64,000 bases of DNA, taken from positions 24,796 to 88,795 of the forward strand of contig CAVUHK010000007.1 of assembly GCA_963741315.1 (NCBI GenBank), in the 5' to 3' direction. The position numbers and the translations under genes were made by a program. This document shows positions 18,616 to 28,400 of the stretch, piece after piece. The stretch's first letter is position 1. The number at the start of each line of letters is the position of its first letter. The notes beneath the pieces are model-generated. The model was not told where the DNA came from and searched no databases. It saw nothing but the letters and a program-made list of their open reading frames with translations. The stretch is from PALSA-1003 sp963741315. Its GTDB lineage: Bacteria; Pseudomonadota; Gammaproteobacteria; Burkholderiales; Casimicrobiaceae.

Positions 18616-19656
18616 TCAGCGCTCACGGACAGCCGCCTGCGGATCCAAGGCAACGCGCTCACCAGCGGTTACGCCACTCAGGATCTCGACGTTGTCGTCG
18701 ACGACGCGCCCAAGGCGAACTTGGCGAAGTACCGGGCGGCCGTTCGGGTCGATCACATACACGCCGGTCATTTCTGCTCGCCGAATGACGGCCTTGGTCG
18801 GTACATACAGACGAGGTGTGACCGCGCCTTGCATCGGGAGCCACACCCTCGCAAATGTCCCCGGTGTCATGCCTACGAAGGTGGCGGGAAGGTCGAGCCG
18901 GATCTGCGCGGTATGCGTGCCTGGATCGGCCGTTGGCAGCACGGTTACTTGGGCGGCCATCACCCACTGGCGATCTGCCGGCAGTCCCGGGAACTGTATC
19001 TTCGTCGGCTTGCCCGGTGCGATCTTGGCAATGTCCGTTTGCGGAACCGCCGCAGTAACGCGGATTACCGCGGGATCGTAAATGGTCAGCAGCGCGCGTC
19101 CGGGCATCGCCATGTCGCCGAGCGTGATCGGAACTTCCGAAACCACGCCACCATAGGGTGCCTTGACGACGAAGAAGCCGGATTGCGCGCGTGCTGCGCC
19201 TGCTTGGGCGAGCTGCGCGGAAACCTGCGCCTGGGTCGCCTTGAATTGCGCCTCGGCGCGCTCGAGCGCGGCCTGGCTGGTGTAATTCTTCTCAAACAGC
19301 TGCTTTTGGCGATCGAATTCCTTGGTCGCGACTTCGAGCGTCGCGCGCGCAGACAGAACCTGTGCGTCGCTGGCGGCGACGTTCTGTTCCGCCGCGCGCG
19401 CGTCGATCCGTACAAGCACTTGGCCGGCTTTGACGACATCGCCAACCTTTACGTCGATGGCGACGACTGCGCCGGGTACCTGCGCGGAGACGACTGTTTG
19501 CCGGACGGCTTCCACCACACCGTCAAAGCTGACCGATTCGCCCGCGCCCGGAGCCTGAACGATAGCGGTCGCCAGTTCACCTGCGGTTGCCGAGTCGACG
19601 GCTGCGCCGAGCAAGCCCGCGATCAGCGTCGCACCCAACAAGCAAGCCTTAAACAT
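18616..19656 (-). CDS. RND efflux periplasmic adaptor (membrane fusion protein)
   Basis: A 346-residue HlyD/AcrA-type adaptor. It has a signal peptide (MFKACLLGAT to ATAGE) and a lipoyl half-motif (VPGAVVAIDVKVGDVVKAGQ). A coiled-coil hairpin (about 95-160) and the second lipoyl half (KAPYGGVVSEVPITLGD) follow, then beta-barrel and membrane-proximal domains. It bridges the RND pump and the TolC-type duct. The ATG at 19656 follows CAGGAG at good spacing; an in-frame upstream codon at 19710 would sit on the promoter. It is the first gene of the minus-strand operon and is divergent from arsR. Confidence 0.88.
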   Translation of the reverse strand: MFKACLLGATLIAGLLGAAVDSATAGELATAIVQAPGAGESVSFDGVVEAVRQTVVSAQVPGAVVAIDVKVGDVVKAGQVLVRIDARAAEQNVAASDAQVLSARATLEVATKEFDRQKQLFEKNYTSQAALERAEAQFKATQAQVSAQLAQAGAARAQSGFFVVKAPYGGVVSEVPITLGDMAMPGRALLTIYDPAVIRVTAAVPQTDIAKIAPGKPTKIQFPGLPADRQWVMAAQVTVLPTADPGTHTAQIRLDLPATFVGMTPGTFARVWLPMQGAVTPRLYVPTKAVIRRAEMTGVYVIDPNGRPVLRQVRLGRVVDDNVEILSGVTAGERVALDPQAAVRER

Positions 19657-19708
19657 CCCATTAACTCCTGGTCGCCTTGCCACGAGAGGTACTCGCGTCA
19701 ACTGAATC

Positions 19709-19745
19709 ATTAGTATAGTATTTAGCTAATCACGCAACTAGTCAA
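19709..19745 (-). promoter_or_regulatory. Promoter of the RND operon with overlapping dyad, candidate ArsR operator
   Basis: On the minus strand, TTGACT (19745-19740) and AATACT (19722-19717) are separated by 17 bases, a good sigma-70-like pair about 60 bases before the adaptor ATG. An ATTAG...CTAAT inverted repeat (19709-19713 and 19726-19730), with the palindrome TTAGCTAA at 19722-19729, lies over the -10 element. An AT-rich dyad here, beside a divergent ArsR gene, is the expected layout for repression. Binding itself is inference. Confidence 0.55.
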
Positions 19746-19793
19746 CAACCAGTTTAGCCAATATTGCGCCAGCGCAAGGACTTTTGAGGCATC

Positions 19794-20186
19794 ATGGGCG
19801 TCAGCCAACAACCAGTTTGTCCTGGCATGAAGGGTCTTCCCCCCGAAGCGCTGCAGGAAGTCGCGGCGTATTTCCAGACGCTGTCGGAACCGACGCGCCT
19901 GCAGATCCTCAACTACTTGCGTGAAGGCGAGCGCAACGTCGGGGAATTAGCGCAGCTCTGTGGCTATACGGCCGCGAACGTTTCCCGGCACCTGAACATG
20001 CTGACCAAGCACGGCATGGTTGCTCGCGAGACTCGCGGGACAAGCGTCTACTACCGTATCGCTGACGACCAGATCTACGCGCTCTGCGACCTGGTATGCG
20101 GCAACATCGCACGCCAATTCGAGCAGACCGCGCGTGACCGCAAGGCGTTCGTGCGGACGACGGCGCGCATCGGCAGGCAGAAGTGA
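19794..20186 (+). CDS. ArsR/SmtB-family transcriptional regulator
   Basis: A 130-residue winged-helix regulator, with LSEPTRLQILNYL at about 30-42, the recognition helix YTAANVSRHLNML at 58-70 and the wing ARETRGTSVYYRIAD. Classical ArsR carries ELCVCDL; here the equivalent position reads ELAQLCGY. Cysteines are at 9, 56, 98 and 102, the last pair in LCDLVCG of the C-terminal helix. This arrangement suggests a metalloid- or thiol-sensing variant, not canonical ArsR (inference). It is divergent from the RND operon and probably represses it. Downstream plus-strand genes may be co-transcribed. Confidence 0.85.
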   Translation: MGVSQQPVCPGMKGLPPEALQEVAAYFQTLSEPTRLQILNYLREGERNVGELAQLCGYTAANVSRHLNMLTKHGMVARETRGTSVYYRIADDQIYALCDLVCGNIARQFEQTARDRKAFVRTTARIGRQK

Positions 20187-20253
20187 ATATCGCCAGATCG
20201 TGGGTTTGCCGGACCCGTATGCCGGGGGCGATCGTTGGCAGGTCCATCGACCG

Positions 20254-20880
20254 ATGACTAACCCTTCGTTTCCAGACGACGCCAGCACCTGGAACAAGCG
20301 CTTCGAGGGGGAGGGCTACGTTTTCGGTACCGAACCCAACGCATACCTGCGCGAGCAAGCTTTCCGCTGGCGGCCGGGCAGCCAATTGCTGTGCGTGGCC
20401 GACGGCGAAGGGCGCAACAGCGTCTGGCTGGCGGCTCAGGGGATGGTTGTCGACGCCTTCGACATCTCGGAGGTCGGTGTGGCCAAAGCACATAAGCTGG
20501 CCGCGATGTCCGGCGTGTCCATCGGGTACAGCGTAGCCGACTGCGATAGTTGGCCTTGGCCGACAGACACTTATGACGGCGTCGCCGCAATATTTGTGCA
20601 GTTCGCAGACCCGGCGATGCGCGAACGCCTGTTCGCGAATATTGTCCGCTCGTTGAAGGTCGGCGGCATCCTGGTGCTCCAGGGGTACACGCCAAAACAG
20701 CTCGAATACAAGACTGGGGGCCCCTCGCTGCTGTCTCACCTGTATACGGAGGAGGTGCTGCGCACAGCGTTCGCATCCACCGAGATACTGGAACTGCGTG
20801 CGTACGACGCCGATCTTAGGGAGGGCACGCGGCATCGCGGGCGCTCCGCATTGATTGGATTGGTGGCGCGCCGAATCTGA
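20254..20880 (+). CDS. Class I SAM-dependent methyltransferase
   Basis: A 208-residue methyltransferase. Motif I is LLCVADGEGRNSVWLA at about 48-63, followed by the acidic loop FDIS, the post-motif segment YDGVAAIFVQF and SLKVGGILVLQGY. The N-terminal DASTWNKRFEGEGYVFG is typical of TehB/thiopurine-type small-molecule methyltransferases that act on metalloids or thiols. The start is 67 bases after arsR, so it is probably in the same transcript. A role in detoxification by methylation is inference. ArsM-type cysteines are not present, so it is unlikely to be an ArsM arsenite methyltransferase. Confidence 0.75.
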   Translation: MTNPSFPDDASTWNKRFEGEGYVFGTEPNAYLREQAFRWRPGSQLLCVADGEGRNSVWLAAQGMVVDAFDISEVGVAKAHKLAAMSGVSIGYSVADCDSWPWPTDTYDGVAAIFVQFADPAMRERLFANIVRSLKVGGILVLQGYTPKQLEYKTGGPSLLSHLYTEEVLRTAFASTEILELRAYDADLREGTRHRGRSALIGLVARRI

Positions 20881-20974
20881 TCGATTTGACTAGAGACATG
20901 GACGAGGCGCCCGGCAGCTGAAAGCTGATCGAGAACTCTCGTGCAAACAATTCGACGAGTCCATAGGAGGAACC

Positions 20975-22204
20975 ATGGGTGACGACACGAATTGCCTGCG
21001 TCGCAGGCTCATTGTGGGTGGTGCCGGCGCGCTGGTAGCGACGGGGCTCGGCGCGTTGAGCCGAGCGGCTTTCGCGCAGGCAACGACCGTCGAGCTGCCG
21101 ATTGCCAACGGCAAGCGGAACGTGGTGGCCTTTCCCGAAAAGCGGCCACTGATCGTGCTGACGACGCGCCCGCCGCAGCTGGAAACCCCGTTCGAAGTTT
21201 TCAACGAAGGCCTCATCACTCCGAACGATGCGTTTTTCGTCCGGTACCACAATGCCGGCATACCAACATCGATCGATGGCGATAAACATATCATCAAGAT
21301 CGGCGGCAACGCGGCGGGCAAGCCGTTCGAGTTGACGGTGGCCGAACTTCGCTCGCAGTTCAAGCCTGTCGAGTACGTGGCAGTAAACCAGTGCTCCGGC
21401 AACAGCCGCGGCCTCTTCTCGCCGCGCGTCACCGGCGGGCAACTCACAAACGGTGCCATGGGCAATGCGCGTTGGGTTGGTGTGCCGCTGAAGGACGTGC
21501 TGGCACGAGCCGAAGTGAAGAACACTGCCAAGCAGGTTACATTCAATGGGCTTGACACTGCGGTGTTTGGCGGTGGCGATTTCGTCAAGTCGCTCGACGT
21601 GGGCCATGCGCTCGACGGCGAGGTCATGCTGGCTTACCAGATGAACGGTGCCGACATTCCGATGCTCAACGGCTATCCGGTCAAATTGGTGGTGCCGGGT
21701 TACTACGGCACTTACTGGGTCAAGCATCTGTCCGAGATCGAGGTGATCGATAGCGTGTTCGAAGGCTTCTGGATGAAACCTGCCTACCGAGTTCCGGACA
21801 ACGACTGCGCCTGCATCGAGCCAGGTACCACGCCGGGTGCGACACGCCCGATCGGCCGATTCAACGTGCGCTCGTTCATCACCTCGCTGCAGGATGGTGC
21901 GCGGCTTCGCGCAGGGCAACCGATAGTAGTGCGCGGCATCGCCTTCGATGGCGGCCAAGGGATTCGCGAGGTTGCATATTCCACCGACGGTGGGCAGACC
22001 TGGCGCCATGCCAAGCTGGGCGACGACCTCGGTCGATACTCGTTCCGCGAGTTCACCTTCGCCTTCACACCAGATAAGGGAACCTATGACCTGCGGGTGC
22101 GCGCTTGGAACCGCTCCGGCCAGAGCCAACCTATGGACGCGCTGTGGCAGCCTGCCGGTTACATGCGCAATGTCGTCGAGCGCGTTTCGGTCACCGCGGT
22201 CTAG
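20975..22204 (+). CDS. sorA: Molybdenum-dependent sulfite dehydrogenase catalytic subunit, SorA-like
   Basis: A 409-residue periplasmic enzyme. The Tat-type signal has twin arginines in LRRRLIVGGAGA and ends near FAQA. The molybdopterin-binding domain contains the conserved Cys in VAVNQCSGNSRGLF that ligates molybdenum, and NGYPVKLVVPGYYG. A C-terminal Ig-like dimerisation domain (EVAYSTDGGQTW) follows. The family oxidises sulfite to sulfate and passes electrons to a c-type cytochrome. The next gene encodes just such a cytochrome, as in sorAB, which makes SorA more likely than YedY or a nitrate reductase. The start follows ATAGGAGGAACC. Confidence 0.85.
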   Translation: MGDDTNCLRRRLIVGGAGALVATGLGALSRAAFAQATTVELPIANGKRNVVAFPEKRPLIVLTTRPPQLETPFEVFNEGLITPNDAFFVRYHNAGIPTSIDGDKHIIKIGGNAAGKPFELTVAELRSQFKPVEYVAVNQCSGNSRGLFSPRVTGGQLTNGAMGNARWVGVPLKDVLARAEVKNTAKQVTFNGLDTAVFGGGDFVKSLDVGHALDGEVMLAYQMNGADIPMLNGYPVKLVVPGYYGTYWVKHLSEIEVIDSVFEGFWMKPAYRVPDNDCACIEPGTTPGATRPIGRFNVRSFITSLQDGARLRAGQPIVVRGIAFDGGQGIREVAYSTDGGQTWRHAKLGDDLGRYSFREFTFAFTPDKGTYDLRVRAWNRSGQSQPMDALWQPAGYMRNVVERVSVTAV

Positions 22205-22209
22205 GCGGC

Positions 22210-22557
22210 ATGAACATGAACGAGAACACCAAGAAAATCTTCACAGCCGCATTCTCGACGCTCGCGCTTTGCCTTGGAGGTTTGACGCTGGCCGATGCCA
22301 AATCGATCACGTTGCCGACGGAAGCTCCGGCCCTGAAGGCCAGCGCGCTGCCAGGTTACGCGAAGGCACAGACCAATTGCGTGGCATGCCATTCGGCCGA
22401 ATACATGCTGTATCAGCCGCCTACCGCGCCGCGTGCTTATTGGGAAGCGATGGTCACGCGCATGAAAGCGGTGTTCAAGGCCCCAATCGACGACATGGAC
22501 ATGCCGGCAATTGTCGATTACCTGGTCAAGACTTACGGAAACGAGCAGCCGAAGTAG
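22210..22557 (+). CDS. sorB: Sulfite dehydrogenase cytochrome c subunit, SorB-like
   Basis: A 115-residue periplasmic cytochrome with signal peptide (to about LADA), a single haem motif CVACH at residues 57-61 and a C-terminal helix with Met ligand candidates (DDMDMPAIVDYLVKTYG). It accepts electrons from SorA. Its ATG is 5 bases after the sorA stop, so the two are translated together. Size and motif order match SorB of the SorAB sulfite:cytochrome c oxidoreductase. Confidence 0.82.
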   Translation: MNMNENTKKIFTAAFSTLALCLGGLTLADAKSITLPTEAPALKASALPGYAKAQTNCVACHSAEYMLYQPPTAPRAYWEAMVTRMKAVFKAPIDDMDMPAIVDYLVKTYGNEQPK

Positions 22558-22657
22558 GCGACCTAGTCCGCGTCAGCTACGTCCAAGATCTTCGGGACGA
22601 CCAGCTGCGAACCGAGCAAACGAATAGCGCCAGGCCGGACCGCAGCCACACCCGACG

Positions 22658-23776
22658 CTAGCGCATTCCGATCTTTGCGTAGGCGAGCACGTCGCCCGCG
22701 TCGCGGGGGGCCGAGCGCCAATACGGCTTGGGCACCTGCACCTGCGCGCCGAGCGTTGCCGCGGCGTGCCACGGCCAGTGCGGATCCCATAGCAGCGCGC
22801 GTGCCATCGCGACCAGGTCGGCGTCGTGCGCGGCGACGATGGCCTCGGCTTGCGCCGCATCGGTGATCAAGCCGACCGCCATCGTCGGCATCGACGTCGC
22901 CTTGCGAATGGCGCGCGCCAGATGTACCTGGTAGCCGGGCCCCAACGGAATTTTCTGCTTGGGTGAAACGCCGCCGCTCGACGTATCGATCCAGTCGCAG
23001 CCCGCCGCTTTCAAACGGCGCGCGAGTTCGATCGATTCCTCGAGCGTCCAGCCGCCTTCGACCCAGTCGGTCGCCGAAATGCGCACGCCCAGCGGTTTGT
23101 CCTGCGGCCACGCGTCGCGCACTGCCGCGAACACCTCCAACGGAAACCGGATCCGGTTTTCGAACGATCCACCGTAGGCGTCGCTGCGCTGGTTGGACAG
23201 AGGCGACAGGAATTCATGGAGCAGGTAGCCGTGCGCCATGTGCAATTCCATCGCGTCGATACCAATCCGCGCCGCGCGCTCTGCCGCGGCGACGAATTCG
23301 CGCTTGATCTGTGCGATGCCGGCGAGATCGAGCTGCGCCGGCAACGCTTCGTGCTCGAGTTGCGCGATCGCCGACGGCGCGACCGGCGTCCAGCCGCCCT
23401 GATCGATGGGAATCAGTTGCCCGCCTTCCCACGGCACGTGCGACGAACCCTTGCGCCCCGCATGCGCCAGCTGAATCGCCACCGGAATCGGCGGCGCGAT
23501 CGAGCGCGCGATGGCCAGTCGTTCGCCCAGCGCGGTTTCGCAGGCGTCGTCGTAGAGCCCGAGGCAACCGTAGGTGATGCGTCCGAGCACCGAAACCGCG
23601 GTCGCTTCGATGGTGAACATGCCCGCGTTCGATTGCAGCAACTGGCCCCAATGCACCGTGTGCCAGTCCATTGCTCTGCCGTCGACCGCTGAGTACTGGC
23701 ACATCGGCGAAACGACTATGCGATTGGCAAGGGTAAGTTTGCGCAGCGTGAATGGTGAGAACAGTACGGAGGGCAT
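22658..23776 (-). CDS. NADH:flavin oxidoreductase, Old Yellow Enzyme family (YqjM/NamA-like)
   Basis: A 372-residue FMN-dependent ene-reductase barrel. NRIVVSPMCQYSA places Cys26 at the position that tunes the flavin in YqjM-type enzymes. HMAHGYLLHEFLSPLSNQR and AYGGSFENRIRFPLEV are the substrate and FMN-binding signatures of the family, and DLVAMARALLWDPHWP lies near the end. It should reduce activated C=C bonds with NAD(P)H in the cytosol; the physiological substrate is unknown. It is convergent with sorAB and lies downstream of the ABM-domain gene on the same strand. Confidence 0.9.
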   Translation of the reverse strand: MPSVLFSPFTLRKLTLANRIVVSPMCQYSAVDGRAMDWHTVHWGQLLQSNAGMFTIEATAVSVLGRITYGCLGLYDDACETALGERLAIARSIAPPIPVAIQLAHAGRKGSSHVPWEGGQLIPIDQGGWTPVAPSAIAQLEHEALPAQLDLAGIAQIKREFVAAAERAARIGIDAMELHMAHGYLLHEFLSPLSNQRSDAYGGSFENRIRFPLEVFAAVRDAWPQDKPLGVRISATDWVEGGWTLEESIELARRLKAAGCDWIDTSSGGVSPKQKIPLGPGYQVHLARAIRKATSMPTMAVGLITDAAQAEAIVAAHDADLVAMARALLWDPHWPWHAAATLGAQVQVPKPYWRSAPRDAGDVLAYAKIGMR

Positions 23777-23831
23777 CGGCGCGTTTCTTGGTTAAGTGTG
23801 CTGAGTAAGGCTTGATTTGTCGGCAGGGCGG

Positions 23832-24140
23832 TCAATCGGTAAGCGATCGATAGACGTCCACCTCGGCGGGACCCGCGGTCAGCCCTTCTTTCTCGCGCCG
23901 TTCGCGATACGCCGCAAGGTGCGGCGAATTGCGATGCACTTCGAACGCAGCATCGTCCTTGTATACCTCGTAGAAATAGAAGAGTTCCGAATCCTTGACC
24001 GAGCGGTGAAGGCGATAGACCACGCACCCGGGCTCGGCCTTGAGCACCACCCCGACCTGTTCGGTGAGCAGCGCCATCAGCGCCGCCCCCTTGCCCTTTG
24101 CGGCGCGGATTCTTGCGACTACCGTGAGTGCGTTGGCCAT
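23832..24140 (-). CDS. ABM-domain putative quinol monooxygenase, YgiN-like
   Basis: A 102-residue protein of the antibiotic biosynthesis monooxygenase fold. It begins LTVVARIRAAKGKGAALMAL, followed by EPGCVVYRLHRSVKD, FYFYEVYKDDAAFEVHRNSPH and a short C-terminal helix. This is the pattern of YgiN-like cofactor-free monooxygenases that act on quinols. It is the gene upstream of the OYE on the same strand, separated by 55 bases, so joint expression is plausible. Confidence 0.8.
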   Translation of the reverse strand: MANALTVVARIRAAKGKGAALMALLTEQVGVVLKAEPGCVVYRLHRSVKDSELFYFYEVYKDDAAFEVHRNSPHLAAYRERREKEGLTAGPAEVDVYRSLTD

Positions 24141-24245
24141 GGTTCAGCGCTTCCTTTCGGGTAATTTCGACTATGGACTTGCAGGTTGCGCGAGTTTACC
24201 GCATGGCATTCCTGCACACGCAGGAGCTACGAAACCGGATGCGCG

Positions 24246-25400
24246 CTACTGCGGCACGTTGTTCGGTGTCAGCTCTTTGGCCAGCATCTTGAAGATGATC
24301 GGCGCGGGATTGCCCCCGTTGGCGGGGATGTCCGAATTGACCAGGACGACTACGGTCGCGTCCTTCTCGGGCAGGAAATAGGCCGCGGTGTTGTACCCCG
24401 GAAGCTCGCCGGTATGCCCAAGCCAGCCATGGTCGCTGCCGATGCCGAGCCCATATTTTCGTTGCGGCGTATTCGGCGGAAGCGTCACCCAGGTCAGCCG
24501 CTCTTTCTGGAGCTCGGGCGAAATCAGCGAGCCGGTCGTGTACGAGCGGACCCAGATCTTCAGGTCGCCCAGGGTTGAGATCAACTCACCTGCAGTGAAT
24601 CCCCACGATGGATTGCGGTTGGTCGCGTCGTCGCGCCGGTCGTCGAGCGTTTGCACGGTCACGCCGTGGGCGTAGGGTACCGGCATCGCCGAGGTCGTCG
24701 GCCAGCTTGTCTGCTTGAGGCCCAGAGGCCTGAAGATCTGATCCACGAATACGCTTCGTATCGGCTTGCCGGTCACCTGCTCGATGACCATTCCGACCAG
24801 CACCGTGTTGGTATTGCTGTAATGCCAGGCGGTTCCCGGCGGGAAATTGGGCGCGTGCGCAAGACCGACATCGACGAGTTCCCTAGGCGTCCACACCCTC
24901 TGGAAATTGGAGAACGCGACCTTGACCCAGGCGTCGTCCTCGGTATAGCTGTACAGGCCGCTGGTCATGTTCGCCAGCATCCGCAGCGTGATGTTCTTGC
25001 CATTCGGCACGAACGGCAGATAGTCGCTCACCGGATCGTCCAGCCGCAGCTTCTTCGCCTGGGCAAGCTGCAGGAGCGCCGTGATGGTGAAGGTCTTGGT
25101 GATGCTGCCGATGCGAAAGTGATCGTCGACGCGTATCGCCTTGCCGGTCGCCGGATCGGATACGCCGATGGCCTTCACATAACTTCCCTGGCCGGAAATC
25201 CAGATGCCGACGACTGCGCCGGGCGCGCCGGAAGCCGCCAGCGCTTCCTTGAGCGTCGCGTCGATCGCGGCTCGCCTGGCCGCGGGAAACAGCGACTCGC
25301 CTGCTGCCTTGTCGGCCGGCGTTGCAGCGGTGCAAAAAACGGTGGCGATGGCGAAGAGCATCCACGCAAACGCCGAATGCTGCCATCGTCGCGCATTCAC
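24246..25400 (-). CDS. Serine hydrolase, beta-lactamase/class C PBP-like
   Basis: A 384-residue protein with an N-terminal hydrophobic export segment (AWMLFAIATVFCTAA) and the three active-site motifs of the family: SITK (Ser99-Lys102), YSN (Tyr194-Asn196) and HTG near GWLGHTGELPGY. It may be an esterase, a D-aminopeptidase or a PBP-like enzyme; the family name does not settle the substrate. The start is a GTG at 25400 that overlaps the icmF stop in GTGA, with GGAGGAG just upstream. It is therefore translationally coupled to icmF, an odd pairing for an exported hydrolase. Confidence 0.82.
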   Translation of the reverse strand: MNARRWQHSAFAWMLFAIATVFCTAATPADKAAGESLFPAARRAAIDATLKEALAASGAPGAVVGIWISGQGSYVKAIGVSDPATGKAIRVDDHFRIGSITKTFTITALLQLAQAKKLRLDDPVSDYLPFVPNGKNITLRMLANMTSGLYSYTEDDAWVKVAFSNFQRVWTPRELVDVGLAHAPNFPPGTAWHYSNTNTVLVGMVIEQVTGKPIRSVFVDQIFRPLGLKQTSWPTTSAMPVPYAHGVTVQTLDDRRDDATNRNPSWGFTAGELISTLGDLKIWVRSYTTGSLISPELQKERLTWVTLPPNTPQRKYGLGIGSDHGWLGHTGELPGYNTAAYFLPEKDATVVVLVNSDIPANGGNPAPIIFKMLAKELTPNNVPQ

Positions 25401-28400
25401 ATGCTCCTCCGATACTCTCCACCGACTTCGAACAACGCCTTCGTGATCTGGCCCAGCGAGCACACGCGTACGGTCCTCATCAACTCGGCAAAAACGTTTC
25501 CATCCTCGATCACCGTCTGCTGAAGCTTTGCCAGCGCCGCAGGCGCCTGCTTCGCATGGCGCGCGTGGAATTCGGCCAGCCGCGCCAGCTGCGATTGCTT
25601 TTCCTCGTCGCTCGATCGCGCCAGCTCGATTTTTTTCGGCGTGGCGTCGGAATGCGGGTTGCGGAAGGTGTTCACGCCGATGATGGGATACGAACCATCG
25701 TGCTTCTGGTGCTCGTAGTACATCGACTCTTCCTGGATCTTGCCTCGCTGGTAGCCGGTTTCCATCGCTCCCAGCACGCCGCCGCGCTCGCTGATCGCCT
25801 CGAACTCCTTGAGCACGGCTTCCTCGACCAGGTCGGTGAGTTCGTCGATGATGAAGCTGCCCTGGTTCGGATTCTCGTTCTTGCCCAGTCCCCATTCGCG
25901 GTTGATGATGAGCTGGATCGCCATCGCGCGGCGCACGCTGTCCTCGGTCGGCGTGGTGATGGCCTCGTCGTAGGCATTGGTATGCAGCGAATTGGTGTTG
26001 TCGTAGGTCGAGATCAGCGCCTGCAGCGTGGTGCGGATGTCGTTGAACGAGATTTCCTGCGCGTGCAGGCTGCGGCCGCTGGTCTGCGAGTGGAACTTGA
26101 GTTTCTGCGAGCGTTCATTGGCGCCGTAGCGCTCGCGCATCGCCACCGCCCAGATGCGCCGCGCCACCCGGCCGATGACCGCGTATTCCGGGTCCATGCC
26201 GTAGCTGAAGAAGAAGGACAGATTCGGCGCGAAGTCGTCGATGTGCATGCCGCGCGCGAGGTACGCCTCGACGAAGGTAAACCCGTTCGACAATGTGAAG
26301 GCGAGCTGCGAGATCGGGTTCGCGCCGGCTTCGGCGATGTGGTATCCCGAGATCGACACCGAGTAGAAATTCTTGATGTCGTGCTGGACGAAGTATTCCT
26401 GGATGTCGCCCATCACCTTGAGGCTGAACTCGGTCGAGAAGATGCAGGTGTTCTGGCCCTGGTCCTCCTTGAGGATGTCTGCCTGCACGGTGCCGCGCAC
26501 CGTGGACAGCGCCCACGCGCGGATTTTCTGCGCCTCGTCGTCGGTCGGTTCGCGCTTGTTGTCGACACGGAATTTCTCGAGCTGCTGGTCGATCGCGGTG
26601 TTCATGTAGAACGCCAGGATCGTCGGCGCCGGGCCGTTGATGGTCATCGACACCGAGGTCTTCGGGTCGCACAGGTCGAAACCCGAGTAGAGCACCTTCA
26701 TGTCGTCGAACGTGGCGATCGACACTCCAGAATTGCCGACCTTGCCGTAGATGTCGGGGCGGACCGCCGGATCGTTGCCGTAGAGCGTGACCGAGTCGAA
26801 TGCCGTCGATAGCCGCTGCGCCGGCATGCCGTCCGCGAGCAGGTGGAACCGTTTGTTGGTGCGAAACGCGTCGCCTTCGCCGGCGAACATGCGCGTCGGG
26901 TCCTCGTTCTCGCGTTTGAACGCGAACACGCCCGCGGTGAAGGGAAAACTGCCGGGGACGTTCTCGGTAAGCTGCCAGCGCAGGATTTCGCCGTCGTCTT
27001 CGTATCTGGGCAGTGCGACCTTGGGGATATGCGTGCCCGACAGCGAGATCGTGGTCAGCGCGCTGCGCAATTCCTTGCCGCGAATCTTCACCACGTATTC
27101 GTCGCCGGTATATGCGGCCTTGGTCTGCGGCCACATGTCGAGCAGCTTTTTCGAACGCGCGTCGAGTGCGGCGTCGCGGGCGACGATCAGTTGGTCGATG
27201 TCCGCCACACCATCGTCATTGCCGCGAACGCGGGAATCCAGTGGCGTTGTTTCAGTCGCAACGTCACTGGGTCCCCGCGTTCGCGGGGACGACGCGAGCA
27301 TGTCCCGGGTCGCGCGCAATTGCTGCCGTTCGCGCGCGACCTGCGCCTGTTGCTTCGCCCATGCGTGATAGCCGCGCACGGCTTCCGAGATCTCGGCGAG
27401 GTAGCGTACGCGCGATGACGGGACGATGGCGTGCTGGGCCGTGGAGAAGGTTGTCGTCACTCTGGGCAGCGTGCCGGCGCCGGTCGCCAGTCCGGATTCG
27501 GCCAGCCGCATGGCCAGCGCCTGATAGAGCGCTGTCACGCCATCGTCGTTGAAACGCGCGGCGATGGTGCCGAATACCGGCATCGAGTCCGGCGCCTGCT
27601 TGAACAGTTCGCGGTTGCGCTGGTACTGCTTGCGCACGTCGCGCAGTGCGTCGGCGGCGCCTTTGCGGTCGAACTTGTTGATGGCGACGAAATCGGCGAA
27701 GTCGAGCATGTCGATTTTCTCGAGCTGGCTCGCCGCGCCGAATTCGGGCGTCATCACGTACAGCGATACGTCGACCATCGGCACGATCGCGGCGTCGCCC
27801 TGCCCGATGCCCGACGTCTCGACCACCACGAGGTCGAATCCCGCGACCTTGCACGCGGCGATCGCGTCGGGCAGCGACTTGGAAATCTCGGAGCCGGCCT
27901 CGCGCGTTGCCATCGACCGCATGTAGATATTCGGATGCCCGATGGCATTCATGCGGATGCGATCGCCCAGCAACGCCCCGCCCGACTTGCGCCGCGAAGG
28001 ATCGATGGAGATGATCGCGATCTTCAGCCGGTCCTGTTGATCGAGCCGGAAGCGGCGAATGAGCTCGTCGGTCAGCGACGACTTTCCCGCGCCTCCCGTA
28101 CCGGTGATGCCGAGCACCGGCGCTTTCGACGCTTCCGCGGCGCGCAACAGTTCGTCGCGCAGTTTCGCCGGGACCGCTTCGGCCTCGAGCCCGGTGATGA
28201 ATCGAGCCAGCACGCGACGATCTCCGGCCTTGAGCGCGATGAGGTCCTTCGGCAGGTCGTGCGCGAGATCGACGTCGCAGGCGGTGATGATTTCGTTGAT
28301 CATGCCCTGCAGACCCAGCCGAGCGCCGTCCTCGGGCGAGAAGATGCGCGTCACGCCGTACGCGTGAAGTTCGTCGATTTCGGAGGGCACGATCACGCCG

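Noticed and set aside
20254..20880. Methyltransferase as ArsM
   Set aside because: It lacks the conserved cysteine set of arsenite methyltransferases and is shorter; the TehB-like assignment fits better.
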